Positions 45,656 through 54,817 of a stretch of 64,000 nucleotides of DNA are shown here, piece after piece. Position 1 is the first letter of the stretch. Each line of letters begins with the position of its first letter. The position numbers and the translations under genes were made by a program. The stretch is from Nocardioides perillae (lineage in GTDB: Bacteria > Actinomycetota > Actinomycetes > Propionibacteriales > Nocardioidaceae): the NCBI RefSeq assembly GCF_013409425.1, contig NZ_JACCAC010000001.1, positions 1,860,001-1,924,000 of the forward strand, given 5' to 3'. The notes beneath the pieces are model-generated. The model was given only the letters and a program-made list of their open reading frames with translations, was not told where the DNA came from and ran no database searches.

Positions 45656-46840
45656 TCAGTCGGCCGGGCACGACAGCTCGCGGCACAGCCACGCGTCGAG
45701 GAGCCGACGTGTGGTGGCCGCGCTCGCCTCGAGCGGGAGGGCGCTGCCCGCGCCCTCGACCACGGCCTCGTCGATCTCGAAGGCGTTGGCGAACGACGCC
45801 CGGTGCGCCGCGCGTGCCTCGGGGGCGTTGAGCGCGTCTGCCCCGCCGTAGAGCAGGAAGAGCTTGGCCTGCAGCTCACCGGCGAGGGCGTTGTTGGTCG
45901 CGACGAGCGAGGCCAGGCTCAGCGCGTCGCCGCACGGGTCGGGGTTGCGCAGGCGGCTCGCGGTCGCCTGCACCGCGGGGGAGGCGGTGGCGAAGAGCAG
46001 GGAGCGGAAGTCCTCGGCGGTCGCGCCGAAGAAGGCGTAGTTGGTGCGCTCGTCGACGCGGTCGCCGCCGGAGGCGCAGCGCTGGTGCTGGTCGCCGACC
46101 TCCTGCACGGCCGCGGGGGTCGGACCCTGGTTGGTCCACGACATCTGCACGGTGCCCGCGACGTCGCGCCACGTGGCCGCCTCGAGCTGCGCGATGGCCG
46201 CGCCCACCGAGTGGCCGACGGTCACGACGTGCCCGGCCCGCTTGCGCGGGATGCGGGCGGTGCAGCGACCGGTGCGCAGCTGCTGCACCACCTGGTGGAG
46301 CATGTCGGCCTGCGCCCCGAAGCACGTGCCGCTGCCGTCGAGCAGGGCGCTGCCGCTGCTGTCGTAGCCGAGCCGGTCGAGCACCACCGAGACGTGCCCG
46401 CGGCGCGCCAATTGCCGGGCGTGGTCGACCGCGGGGTGCCGGCCGAGGTTCCAGAACCACCGGCCGGTCGTCACGTCGTGCACGTGCAGGAGCACCCGGA
46501 ACATCTCGAAGGGGCGCTGCAGCTCGCGACGCTGCGCGAGGAGGCGACCGCGGAGCACGTAGGTCTCGCCGTCGGCGACGCAGGGCATCGCGGTGCGGTT
46601 GGTGTTGGTGACCCGGAAGGCGACGGGCCGGCTCACCACCTCGTCGAGGTCGACGCGTCGGCGCGGCGTCAGGGCGACCCGGGCCGCGGGCTGGGCGGAC
46701 GCCGCAGCGGGCGCCGGCCCGCCGCTGGCGGGCGGGGTCGCGACCAACGCGACGGGCGCAGTCAGCAGCAGCGCGGTGGCGAGGCGGGTCAGGGCACGAG
46801 CGCGGCGGGGGGTCCGGCGGGTGCGGTGCAGGGGGGACAC
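45656..46840 (-). CDS. Secreted alpha/beta hydrolase
   Basis: A 394-residue protein with a twin-Arg-like basic start (RRTPRRARALTRLATALLL), a hydrophobic signal segment and an Ala-rich cleavage region near residue 50, so it is exported. The catalytic elbow is GHSVG in VTVGHSVGAAIAQLE. Several cysteines in the mature part (for example GSGTCFGAQAD, GRCTARI, NPDPCGDAL, LCRELSC) suggest disulfides. The substrate is unknown; secreted lipase or esterase is most likely. The GTG at 46840 has an AGGAG ribosome site. It is divergent from the oxidase gene at 46923. Confidence 0.8.
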   Translation of the reverse strand: MSPLHRTRRTPRRARALTRLATALLLTAPVALVATPPASGGPAPAAASAQPAARVALTPRRRVDLDEVVSRPVAFRVTNTNRTAMPCVADGETYVLRGRLLAQRRELQRPFEMFRVLLHVHDVTTGRWFWNLGRHPAVDHARQLARRGHVSVVLDRLGYDSSGSALLDGSGTCFGAQADMLHQVVQQLRTGRCTARIPRKRAGHVVTVGHSVGAAIAQLEAATWRDVAGTVQMSWTNQGPTPAAVQEVGDQHQRCASGGDRVDERTNYAFFGATAEDFRSLLFATASPAVQATASRLRNPDPCGDALSLASLVATNNALAGELQAKLFLLYGGADALNAPEARAAHRASFANAFEIDEAVVEGAGSALPLEASAATTRRLLDAWLCRELSCPAD

Positions 46841-46922
46841 GGGGGCTCCTCTCGACACCGCGCTCAACGACCGGGTGTGACCTGCGTTACGCAGGCGTGG
46901 TGACCTGCGGCACACTTCCGGC

Positions 46923-47882
46923 GTGGGCGCGGGAGGCGGCAGCACGCGGGTGGTCGTGGTCGGGGCGGGCGTCGTGGGCCTCACCTGCGCCGTGCGGCTG
47001 CTCGAGGCGGGCCACCGCGTCGACGTGCTGGCGCGCGACCTCCCGCTCGAGACGACCTCGGCCGTGGCAGCCGCGCTCTGGTACCCCTACCGCGCCCTCC
47101 CGCAGGAGCGGGTCACCGCCTGGGCGGCGACGTCGTACGCCGTGCTCGACGCGCTCGCCGACACCGAGCCGGAGGCGGGGGTGCGGGTGCTCGAGGGCAC
47201 CGAGGTGCTCGCCGCGCGCACGCCGGACCCCTGGTGGCGCCCGGCCGTGCCGGCGCTGACCCGCGAGACCGCACTGCCCGCGGGGTGGGGCGACGGCTGG
47301 ACCTTCCGGGCGCCGGTGGTCGACACCGCGGTGCACCTGCCGTGGCTCGCCGCGCGGGTGCACGCGCTCGGGGGCACCCTCACGCGCGCCGCGCTCACGG
47401 CGCTGCCCCGCGCCGACGGTGTGGTCGTCGTCGACTGCGCGGGCCTGGGTGCCCGCCTGCTCGCCGGGGACCGCTCCGTGGTGCCCGTGCGCGGCCAGGT
47501 GGTCCACGTCGAGCAGTGGGGCCTCGAGCGCTGGTGGCTCGACGCCGCCGGACCGACGTACGTCGTGCCCCGGGGCGAGGTGGTCGTCGTCGGGGGCACC
47601 GCGCAGGAGGGGGAGTGGAGCCGCAGCCCCGACCCGGCCACCGTCGAGGAGCTGCTGGCCCGCGCGGCCCGGCTCGTGCCGGAGGTGCGCGGGCGCCGGG
47701 TGGTGGCGCACCGTGTGGGACTGCGACCCGTGCGGCCGGCCGTGCGGGTCGAGCGCGTCGGCGACGTCGTCCACTGCTACGGCCACGGCGGGGCGGGCGT
47801 CACGCTGGCCTGGGGGTGCGCCGAGGAGGTCGTGAGGCTCCTCGCCCGGAGCGGCGACGCGCCGGCCGCCCCGACGTCGTAA
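46923..47882 (+). CDS. FAD-dependent D-amino-acid oxidase-like protein
   Basis: A 319-residue DAO-family flavoenzyme. The FAD motif VVVGAGVVGLTCAVRL lies at residues 10-25, followed by the DAO-type ALWYPYRA segment. Later come VDCAGLGARLLAG, PVRGQVVHV, TYVVPRGEVVVVGGTAQ and the C-terminal GHGGAGVTLAWGCAEEV. It would oxidise a D-amino acid (or a related amine acid) to the keto acid with O2. The lack of a peroxisome-type tail is expected in bacteria. GTG start, 82 bases from the divergent hydrolase start. Confidence 0.88.
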   Translation: MGAGGGSTRVVVVGAGVVGLTCAVRLLEAGHRVDVLARDLPLETTSAVAAALWYPYRALPQERVTAWAATSYAVLDALADTEPEAGVRVLEGTEVLAARTPDPWWRPAVPALTRETALPAGWGDGWTFRAPVVDTAVHLPWLAARVHALGGTLTRAALTALPRADGVVVVDCAGLGARLLAGDRSVVPVRGQVVHVEQWGLERWWLDAAGPTYVVPRGEVVVVGGTAQEGEWSRSPDPATVEELLARAARLVPEVRGRRVVAHRVGLRPVRPAVRVERVGDVVHCYGHGGAGVTLAWGCAEEVVRLLARSGDAPAAPTS

Positions 47883-47900
47883 CCTCGGGTCCGTCGGTGC

Positions 47901-47950
47901 CGTGCGGCACCCTGGAGCACCGTGCGGGACCGTGCGGCACCGTGCGGCAC
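47901..47950 (+). repeat. Five 10-bp phased repeats upstream of the PAS kinase
   Basis: Units CGTGCGGCAC at 47901, 47931 and 47941 are exact, that at 47921 has one change and that at 47911 is degenerate, all in perfect 10-bp register. The first unit is part of a GGTGCCG/CGGCACC palindrome. The array lies 50 bases before the kinase start. Confidence 0.7.
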
Positions 47951-48000
47951 CGGGTCGAGCCGCCCGCGTGGCCGCGCGGGCGACGGCGAGAGGAGGCGGC

Positions 48001-49452
48001 GTGGACGACCAGGTCGACCCCGTGCTAGCCCAGGCGCTGCTCGAGCACAGCCCGGACGCCCACCTCGTGGTCTCCGCCGAGGGCGAGGTGCTGCACGTGA
48101 ACGCCGCGGCCGAGACGCTGCTGGGCCGGTCGCGCGGCGAGCTGGTCGGCAGCAGCGTCCTCGCCCTGCTCCCCGAGCGGCTCGTGGAGCGCGTCGAGCT
48201 GGGACTGGGCCGCTACCTCGCCGACCCCGTGGCGGTGCCGATGGACGGCACCCACGGTGGTGGGCTGGCGCTGCTGCGCGCCGACGGGAGCGAGGTGGCG
48301 GTCGACGTCTCGACGACGCCGGTGCGCGACGCCGCCGGGCGCACGGTGCTCGGGATCGGGCTGCGCGACGCCGCACGTCGGCAGTCCACCGGCACGCTCT
48401 TCCGCGACCTGCTGGAGGCGGCCCCCGACGCCATGGTGATCGTCGACGCCGACGGCCAGGTCGTGCTCGTCAACGAGCAGGCCGAGCGGATGTTCGGCTG
48501 GTCCCGCGCCGAGCTGGTGGGTCAGCCGGTCGAGGTGCTCGTGCCCCACCGCTTCCGCGGTGGCCACCCCGAGCGCCGCGGCACCTTCTCGCGTGCCGCC
48601 ACCCACCGCCCGATGGGCGACGAGCAGCTCTTCGCGCTGCGGCGCGACGGCACCCAGTTCCCGGCCGACATCTCGCTCTCGCCGCTCGCGACCGGCGACG
48701 GCGTGCTCTTCTCCGCCGCCGTCCGCGACGTGAGCGACCGCCAGCGGGTGCGCGACGAGACCGACCGCATCCGCGACGAGCTGATCGCGACCGTCTCCCA
48801 CGAGCTGCGCACGCCCCTCACCTCGATCCTGGGCTACACCGAGCTGCTCGCCGACCTCGACGACGACGAGCTGGGCCCGGTGGCGCGCCAGATGCTGTCG
48901 GTGGTGCAGCGCAACGCCACGCGGGAGCTCAACCTGGTCAACGACCTCCTCACGGTCGCCTCCGTCCACGCCGAGCAGCTCGCGCTCGACCGCGAGCCGG
49001 TCGACCTCGGTTCCGTGGTCGCCGGGGCGGTCGAGTCGGCGCGCCCGCTGCTCACCGACGCGGGCCTGGAGCTCGTCGTCGACCTCGACGCGGTGCCGCC
49101 GGTGGCCGGCGACCCGCGCCGCCTCGGGCAGCTGCTCGACAACCTGCTCACCAACGCCGCGAAGTTCACCCCCCGCGGGGGGTCGATCCGGGTGCAGCTC
49201 GGCCGCGACGAGGACGAGGTGCTGGTCCGGGTCAGCGACACGGGTGTCGGCATGAGCGAGCAGGAGACGCGCCTGGTCTTCGAGCGCCTCTACCGCGCAC
49301 CGTCGGCGGTCTCCTCCCACGTGCAGGGCGCGGGTCTCGGGTTGTCGATCGTGCGTGCCGTCGTCGAGGCCCACGGCGGGAGGGTCGAGGTGGCCAGCAC
49401 GCCGGGGGAGGGGAGCACCTTCAGCGTCTGGCTCCCGGTGCCCGCCGCCTGA
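48001..49452 (+). CDS. Soluble PAS-PAS sensor histidine kinase
   Basis: A 483-residue kinase without membrane helices. It has two PAS domains (about 10-125 and 132-250; the second includes APDAMVIVDADGQVVLVN), a HisKA domain with His267 in TVSHELRTPL, and a HATPase domain (LLDNLLTNAAKFTP, DTGVGMS, GAGLGLSIV). It would sense a cytoplasmic signal (redox, gas or ligand); no heme or flavin residue can be assigned. No response regulator is adjacent. An AGAGGAGG ribosome site fixes the GTG. Confidence 0.9.
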   Translation: MDDQVDPVLAQALLEHSPDAHLVVSAEGEVLHVNAAAETLLGRSRGELVGSSVLALLPERLVERVELGLGRYLADPVAVPMDGTHGGGLALLRADGSEVAVDVSTTPVRDAAGRTVLGIGLRDAARRQSTGTLFRDLLEAAPDAMVIVDADGQVVLVNEQAERMFGWSRAELVGQPVEVLVPHRFRGGHPERRGTFSRAATHRPMGDEQLFALRRDGTQFPADISLSPLATGDGVLFSAAVRDVSDRQRVRDETDRIRDELIATVSHELRTPLTSILGYTELLADLDDDELGPVARQMLSVVQRNATRELNLVNDLLTVASVHAEQLALDREPVDLGSVVAGAVESARPLLTDAGLELVVDLDAVPPVAGDPRRLGQLLDNLLTNAAKFTPRGGSIRVQLGRDEDEVLVRVSDTGVGMSEQETRLVFERLYRAPSAVSSHVQGAGLGLSIVRAVVEAHGGRVEVASTPGEGSTFSVWLPVPAA

Positions 49453-49500
49453 GCCGGACCGCCGGGTGCCGCCCTCGGCGACCCGGGTGCGGTGTCGGGC

Positions 49501-50175
49501 TCAGAAGAGGCGGTGCTCGGAGTCGTCCATGCCGCGCAGGGCGTCGTAGTCGACGACCGCGCACGCGATCCCGCGGTCGGCGGCGAGCACGCGGGCCTGC
49601 GGCCTGATCTCCTGGGCGGCGAAGATCCCGCGCACGGGCGCCAGCAGCGGGTCGCGGTTGAGCAGCTCGAGGTAGCGCGTGAGCTGCTCCACCCCGTCGA
49701 TCTCCCCGCGCCGCTTGACCTCGACCGCGACCGAGGCGCCCGCGGCGTCGCGGCACATGAGGTCGACCGGACCGATGGCGGTGGGGTACTCCCGTCGCAC
49801 GAGCGTCAGCCCCTCGGCCAGCGAGGCGGGGTGCTCGGCCAGCAGCTCCTGCAGGTGCTTCTCGACGCCGTCCTTGACCAGGCCCGGGTCGACACCGAGG
49901 TCGTGGCGGGAGTCGTGGAGCACCTCGTCGACGACGATGCGCAGGGTGTCGTCGTTCTTGCCGGTCACCACCCACTCGACACGGCCGTCCTCGCCGACGC
50001 CCTCGCGCACGGTGCACGGCGGCGACATCCAGTTCAGCGGCTTGTAGGAGCCGCCGTCGGAGTGGACCAGCACGCTGCCGTCGGCCTTCAGCATGAGCAC
50101 CCGGGTGGCCATCGGCAGGTGGGCGGTGAGCCGACCGGCGTAGTCGACCTGGCAGCGGGCCACGACGAGTCTCAC
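49501..50175 (-). CDS. nucS: Mismatch-specific endonuclease NucS/EndoMS
   Basis: A 224-residue nuclease that cuts both strands at mismatches and replaces MutSL-type repair in most actinobacteria. The N-terminal DNA-binding part has [16 protein letters not shown] and [10 protein letters not shown]. The RecB-like active site is seen as GPVDLMCRD (Asp138) and EVKRR (Glu152, Lys154). The C terminus is DSEHRLF; a beta-clamp binding motif may reside there. The GTG at 50175 matches the family N terminus (VRLVVARC) better than the TTG three codons upstream. It corresponds to Rv1321. Confidence 0.94.
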   Translation of the reverse strand: MRLVVARCQVDYAGRLTAHLPMATRVLMLKADGSVLVHSDGGSYKPLNWMSPPCTVREGVGEDGRVEWVVTGKNDDTLRIVVDEVLHDSRHDLGVDPGLVKDGVEKHLQELLAEHPASLAEGLTLVRREYPTAIGPVDLMCRDAAGASVAVEVKRRGEIDGVEQLTRYLELLNRDPLLAPVRGIFAAQEIRPQARVLAADRGIACAVVDYDALRGMDDSEHRLF

Positions 50176-50290
50176 GGGCGGCAACCTACCCCGACGGGGG
50201 TCGGGGGTCGGGTCACGGTGCGGTCACGGTGTGCGCCTGCTCACCCGTGCGGGTTGCGCCCGCTGGGGCGGTGGGGTTGTGTGGTGGACC

Positions 50291-51889
50291 ATGTCAGCGA
50301 CCACACCCCTGCTGCCCCTCGCCGGAGGCCCCGCCGTCGCCACCCCCGACCGCGTCGCCCTGGCGGCCGAAGCCACCCAGGACGGCTGGCTCGGCGACCT
50401 GGAGACCGCGATCAGCGACGGCTTCGACCCGATCGCGACCGCGGTGGCCGACGTCATCTTCTTCAGCGTCACGATCGGGTCGGTCACCTTCCCGCTCATC
50501 GTCTTCTGGCTGGTGGCTGCTGCCGCGATCTTCACCGTCTACTTCCGCGGCATCCAGTTCACGAGCTGGCGCACCTCGGTCGACCTGGTGCGCGGGAAGT
50601 ACTCCCGCCAGAGCGACCCCGGCGAGGTCAGCCACTTCCAGGCGCTCTCCTCGGCCGTGTCCGGCACGGTCGGCCTCGGCAACATTGCCGGCGTGGGTGC
50701 CGCGGTCGCGCTCGGTGGGCCCGGCGCGACCTTCTGGATGATCGTCGCCGGACTGCTCGGCATGTGCACGAAGTTCGTCGAGTGCACCCTCGGCGTGAAG
50801 TACCGCGAGATCCACGAGGACGGCACGGTCACCGGAGGCCCGTTCAAGTACCTCCCGGTCGCCTTCGCCCGCTTCGGCACCCTCACGAGCACCGTCTTCA
50901 CCGGCATCTTCGCCGTCGCCCTGTTCTTCTTCGGCGCCGTGGGCGGCAACATGTTCCAGGCCAACCAGACCTTCGCGCAGGTGCGCGACGTCACCGGTGG
51001 CGAGGACGGCCCGCTCGGCTCGGCCGGCGCGGCCCTGGTCTTCGGCATCGTGCTCGCCGCGCTCGTGGGCGCCGTGATCATCGGGGGCATCACCTCGATC
51101 GGCAAGGTCACCGCGCGCCTCGTGCCGGCGATGGCCCTCATCTACGTCGTCGCCTGCCTGCTGGTGATCCTGGGCAACGTGGGGCAGGTGCCCGAGGCCA
51201 TCGGCGCGATCGTCACGGGGGCGTTCGCCCCGGAGGGCGTCGCGGGCGGTGCCGTCGGCGTGCTGATCATCGGCTTCCAGCGCGCGGCCTTCTCCAACGA
51301 GGCGGGTGTCGGCTCGGCGCCGATCGCGCACTCGGCCGTCAAGACCAAGCACCCGGTCAGCGAGGGCTTCGTCGCGCTGCTCGAGCCGTTCATCGACACG
51401 GTCATCATCTGCACCATGACGGCGCTGACCATCGTCATCGCCGACACCGCCTTCTACGCCGACGCCCAGCAGCAGGCGCAGGAGGGCGACGTCCCCGACG
51501 GCGTGCTCGTGACGGCCGATGCGTTCGACACCTTCCTGCCCGGCTTCGACATCGTGCTGACGGTCGCCGTGGTGCTGTTCGCCTTCTCCACGCTCATCAC
51601 CTGGAGCTACTACACGATGAAGGCGTGGACGACGCTCTTCGGCCGCACGCGGACGAGCGAGAACGTCTTCAAGGTGCTCTTCTGCCTCTTCACCGTCGTC
51701 GGCACGGTCATCTCGTTCGGCTCGGTGCTCACCTTCGCCGACTCGATGCTCTTCGTCTGCGCGATCTTCAACCTGCTGGCCTGCTACATCCTGCTGCCGA
51801 AGGTGCGCGACGAGCTGCGCAGCTTCCGCGAGGGACGGCGCACGGGCGAGATCGCCGAGGTCCCGGTGGAGGAGCGCGCCACCACGTGA
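50291..51889 (+). CDS. Alanine:cation symporter (AGCS family)
   Basis: A 532-residue transporter with about eleven helices. Signatures include FPLIVFWLVAAAAIFTVYFR, ISHFQ-like VSHFQALSSAVSGTVGLGNI, and IGFQRAAFSNEAGVGSAPIAH. AGCS proteins import alanine or glycine with Na+ or H+. The N terminus has a roughly 40-residue extension before the first helix, shortened here by choosing the ATG at 50291. It stands alone, divergent from nucS. Confidence 0.92.
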   Translation: MSATTPLLPLAGGPAVATPDRVALAAEATQDGWLGDLETAISDGFDPIATAVADVIFFSVTIGSVTFPLIVFWLVAAAAIFTVYFRGIQFTSWRTSVDLVRGKYSRQSDPGEVSHFQALSSAVSGTVGLGNIAGVGAAVALGGPGATFWMIVAGLLGMCTKFVECTLGVKYREIHEDGTVTGGPFKYLPVAFARFGTLTSTVFTGIFAVALFFFGAVGGNMFQANQTFAQVRDVTGGEDGPLGSAGAALVFGIVLAALVGAVIIGGITSIGKVTARLVPAMALIYVVACLLVILGNVGQVPEAIGAIVTGAFAPEGVAGGAVGVLIIGFQRAAFSNEAGVGSAPIAHSAVKTKHPVSEGFVALLEPFIDTVIICTMTALTIVIADTAFYADAQQQAQEGDVPDGVLVTADAFDTFLPGFDIVLTVAVVLFAFSTLITWSYYTMKAWTTLFGRTRTSENVFKVLFCLFTVVGTVISFGSVLTFADSMLFVCAIFNLLACYILLPKVRDELRSFREGRRTGEIAEVPVEERATT

Positions 51890-51960
51890 GGCCACCGCGG
51901 GCCCGGCCCGGCCCGGGCGAGGCGTGACCGACGTCTCAGCCCGGGTCGCGGACGGACCCT

Positions 51961-51972
51961 TACTGACCGGTA
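51961..51972. promoter_or_regulatory. TACTG-AC-CGGTA palindrome before the hydroxyacyl-CoA dehydrogenase
   Basis: A 12-bp near-palindrome with one arm mismatch, 24 bases before the ATG at 51997. A near-identical TACCG-GG-CGGTA lies at 61141-61152 before ccr. The form is typical of TetR-family operators. The position, just before the start, would suit repression. Confidence 0.45.
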
Positions 51973-51996
51973 GCACGCGGTGTCACACTGCCGCGC

Positions 51997-53178
51997 ATGA
52001 CCTCCTCCGGTGCCACCCCCGCCCAGCTGACCGACACCCTGGTCCTGCCCTACCTCAACCACGCCGTGCGGATGTACGAGTCGGGCTACGCCACGGGCGC
52101 CGACATCGACGCCGCGATGCGCTTCGGCTGCGGCTACCCGGTCGGGCCCCTGGCGACGATCGACCAGCGCGGGGCGGCCGCGGTCCGCGACGGGCTGGCG
52201 GCCCTGCACGCCGAGACCGGCGACCCGCTGCACCGGCCCGCGGACCTGCTGGAGAAGCTCGCGGTCGAGGGCCGCACCTTCGCCGAGGAGACGACCGACG
52301 GCACCGTCGACGAGCCCCGGCTGCGCCGGCCGGTCGCACGTGTCGGCGTGGTCGGCACCGGCACCATGGCCGCCGGTATTGCGCAGGTCTTCGCGCAGAG
52401 CGGGCTGGAGGTCGTCTACGTCGGCCGCACCGACGACAAGGTCGCCGCCGTGCGCGCCGGCATCGAGAAGGGCACGGCCAAGCTGGTCGAGAAGGGCCGC
52501 CTCGACGACGCCGCTCGCGAGCAGGTGCTCGCGCGGCTCACCGGTGCGACCACCCGCGAGGCGCTCGCCGACGTCGACCTGGTCGTCGAGGCGATCGCGG
52601 AGGACCTCGCGGTCAAGACCGAGCTCTTCGCCGACCTCGACCGCATCTGCCGGCCGGGCGCGATCCTCGCGACGACCACCTCGTCGCTGCCGATCACCCG
52701 CCTCGGCGAGGCGACCTCACGACCGCAGGACGTCGTGGGCATGCACTTCTTCAACCCCGCCACCATCATGAAGCTGGTCGAGGTCGTGACCACCGAGGCC
52801 ACCGCCGCCGACGTCGACGAGACGGTCCAGGCGCTGTGCGCCCAGGTCGGCAAGGTGGCCGTGTCCTGCGGCGACCGCTCCGGCTTCATCGTCAACTGCC
52901 TGCTCTTCCCCTACCTCAACGACGCCGCGAAGCTCGCCGAGACCGGTGCCGCCTCCCTGGCGGAGCTCGACGCGGCCGTCAAGGAGCACGCCGGCTTCCC
53001 GATGGGTCCCTTCCAGCTGCTCGACGTCGTCGGCAACGACGTGTCGCTGGCGATCCAGCAGCAGCTGCACGCCGAGTTCGGCGAGCCGGGCTTCGCGCCG
53101 GCCGCCTCCCTCGAGCAGGCCGTCGCCGAGGGCCGGCTCGGTCGCAAGACCGGTCAGGGGTTCCACGACTACCGCTGA
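51997..53178 (+). CDS. 3-hydroxyacyl-CoA dehydrogenase with an extra N-terminal C-type domain
   Basis: A 393-residue enzyme likely to oxidise or reduce 3-hydroxyacyl-CoA (such as 3-hydroxybutyryl-CoA) with NAD(P). Residues 12-65 resemble a truncated copy of the C-terminal helical domain (PYLNHAVRMYESG, YPVGPLATID). The NAD domain follows, with VGVVGTGTMAAGIAQ at about 116-130 and catalytic His250 in GMHFFNP, and then the full C-terminal domain (FPMGPFQLLDVVGNDV). The double arrangement recalls larger actinobacterial family members. It could supply the acetoacetyl-CoA reduction step of the ethylmalonyl-CoA pathway, but beta-oxidation is equally possible. Confidence 0.88.
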   Translation: MTSSGATPAQLTDTLVLPYLNHAVRMYESGYATGADIDAAMRFGCGYPVGPLATIDQRGAAAVRDGLAALHAETGDPLHRPADLLEKLAVEGRTFAEETTDGTVDEPRLRRPVARVGVVGTGTMAAGIAQVFAQSGLEVVYVGRTDDKVAAVRAGIEKGTAKLVEKGRLDDAAREQVLARLTGATTREALADVDLVVEAIAEDLAVKTELFADLDRICRPGAILATTTSSLPITRLGEATSRPQDVVGMHFFNPATIMKLVEVVTTEATAADVDETVQALCAQVGKVAVSCGDRSGFIVNCLLFPYLNDAAKLAETGAASLAELDAAVKEHAGFPMGPFQLLDVVGNDVSLAIQQQLHAEFGEPGFAPAASLEQAVAEGRLGRKTGQGFHDYR

Positions 53179-53205
53179 GCGGGCGTCGCGTCGGCGCGTC
53201 GGGGC

Positions 53206-53748
53206 TCAGGCCTCGGCGCGCCGCTGCCGCTCGCGGTAGGCCGCGACCGCGGCCCGGTTCGTGCAGCCGGTCGAGCAGTAGCGGCGCGAGCGGTTGCGCG
53301 AGAGGTCGAGGACGAGACCGTCGCAGTCCTCCTGGTCGCACACCGAGAGGCGCGACATCTCGTCGGCGCGCACCACGTCGACCATCGCCATCGCGGTCTC
53401 GACGCTGATGCGCACCGCCAGCGGGCTGTCGGGGTCGACGGCGTGCAGGTGCCAGTCGAAGCGGTCGTGGCGCACGAGCTGCGGCAGCGCACCGGCCTCG
53501 GCCAGCATCGCGTTGACCTGCTCGACGGCGTCGTCGCGGCTGCTGGTGAGCAGCCGGCGCAGGCGCGCGCGCAGGGCGCGCACCTCGTCGAGCTCGGCGC
53601 GGGTGCGCTCGTGGCGACCCGTGAACTCGTAGCGCTCGTAGAAGTCGTCGAGGTCGGCCACCTCGGTGAGGGTGTCGGGCTCGCCCGCGGAGTTCACCAG
53701 CTCGACGGCGGACTGCAGCGAGACCTCCGTGTCATGGGTGAAGAGCAT
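53206..53748 (-). CDS. CGNR zinc-finger (ABATE domain) regulatory protein
   Basis: A 180-residue protein with an N-terminal helical ABATE-type domain (about 5-120) and a C-terminal zinc finger. The finger ligands are seen in LSVCDQEDCDG and YCSTGCTNRAAVAAYRERQR, where CTNR replaces the usual CGNR. Such proteins are putative transcription regulators. It is divergent from the EamA transporter at 53787 with only 38 bases between starts, so it probably controls that gene. The ATG at 53748 lacks a clear ribosome site, consistent with a leaderless transcript. Confidence 0.88.
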   Translation of the reverse strand: MLFTHDTEVSLQSAVELVNSAGEPDTLTEVADLDDFYERYEFTGRHERTRAELDEVRALRARLRRLLTSSRDDAVEQVNAMLAEAGALPQLVRHDRFDWHLHAVDPDSPLAVRISVETAMAMVDVVRADEMSRLSVCDQEDCDGLVLDLSRNRSRRYCSTGCTNRAAVAAYRERQRRAEA

Positions 53749-53786
53749 TTTGACACCTTACCACCGCAGGCGTACCGTCATGTGCC

Positions 53787-54791
53787 ATGACCGCCGTGAC
53801 TCGTGACAGTACCGCCCGCTCCACCGTCGCCCCCGGGGCTGCGAGCGCGGCCGCGAGCGCCCACCCCGGGCTCGGCCCCGGTCTGCTCCTCGCCCTCGTG
53901 TCGGCGCTCGCGTTCGGCACGGCGGGCGCGGTCGCCCGCGGCCTGCTCGACAGCGGCTGGAGCCCCGGCGCCACGGTGCTGGTGCGCGTCAGCATCGGCG
54001 CGCTCGCGGTGCTGCCCTTCGGCGTCCACGCCCTGCGCGGTCGCTGGGTGCTGCTGCGCCGCAGCGCCGGGGTGGTGGTGCTCTACGGTGCCCTCGCCGT
54101 CGCGGTCGCGCAGTTCTGCTACTTCTCGGCGGTCCAGCACATGCAGGTCGCGCCCGCGCTCCTCGTCGAGTACGCCGCGCCCGTCGTCGTCGTCGGGTGG
54201 ATGTGGTGGCGCCGGGGCGAGAAGCCCTCGGCCCTGACCCTTGCCGGCGCCGCCGTCGCCGTGGCCGGCCTCGTGCTGGTGCTCGACCTCTTCTCCGGGG
54301 CCGAGGTCAGCGTCGTCGGCATGGCGTGGGCCCTTGCCGCGATGGTCGGGCTCGCCGGCTACTTCGTCATCTCCGCCGACGAGCGCAACGGCCTGCCGCC
54401 CATGGCGTTGGCCTCGGGCGGGCTCGTCGTCGGCGCCGTGCTGCTCGGCCTGCTGGGCCTCACCGGCCTGATGCCGATGTCGGCCTCGACCGCCGACGCG
54501 CAGTACGCCACCTTCGCCGTCGCCTGGTGGGTCCCGCTGGTGGTGCTCGGCCTCGTCAGCGCCGGCTTCGCCTACGGCACGGGCATCGCCGCCAGCCGCC
54601 GCCTGGGCTCGCGCCTGGCTTCCTTCGTCGCGCTCCTCGAGGTGCTCGCCGCCGTCGGCTTCTCCTGGTGGCTGCTCGCCGAGCTGCCCGGGGCGGTCCA
54701 GCTGGCCGGCGGCGCGCTGGTCCTCCTCGGCGTGGTCGGGGTGCGGGCCGGCGAGCGCCGGGTCGTGCGGCGCGAGCCGCTGCCGGCCTGA
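53787..54791 (+). CDS. EamA/DMT-family transporter
   Basis: A 334-residue protein with ten predicted helices in two EamA repeats (LGPGLLLALVSALAFGTAGAV at the start of the first, VVGMAWALAAMVGLAGYFV in the second). The last helix is followed by a short basic tail (RAGERRVVRREP). Family members export amino acids or other metabolites. Neighbouring AzlCD and PLP genes make an amino-acid role plausible. The divergent CGNR protein is the likely regulator. Confidence 0.88.
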   Translation: MTAVTRDSTARSTVAPGAASAAASAHPGLGPGLLLALVSALAFGTAGAVARGLLDSGWSPGATVLVRVSIGALAVLPFGVHALRGRWVLLRRSAGVVVLYGALAVAVAQFCYFSAVQHMQVAPALLVEYAAPVVVVGWMWWRRGEKPSALTLAGAAVAVAGLVLVLDLFSGAEVSVVGMAWALAAMVGLAGYFVISADERNGLPPMALASGGLVVGAVLLGLLGLTGLMPMSASTADAQYATFAVAWWVPLVVLGLVSAGFAYGTGIAASRRLGSRLASFVALLEVLAAVGFSWWLLAELPGAVQLAGGALVLLGVVGVRAGERRVVRREPLPA

Positions 54792-54817
54792 CCCGGCCCG
54801 GGTGCCAGGCTAGGCCC

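Noticed and set aside
45590..45660. Hairpin terminator between meaA and the hydrolase gene
   Set aside because: GGCCACGACC/GGTCGGCC pairs only with a bulge and a very short loop. It is too weak to list.
47901..47950. Possible CRISPR array
   Set aside because: Units are only 10 bp with no spacers. The same applies to 59562-59611 and 41384-41428, and no cas genes are present.
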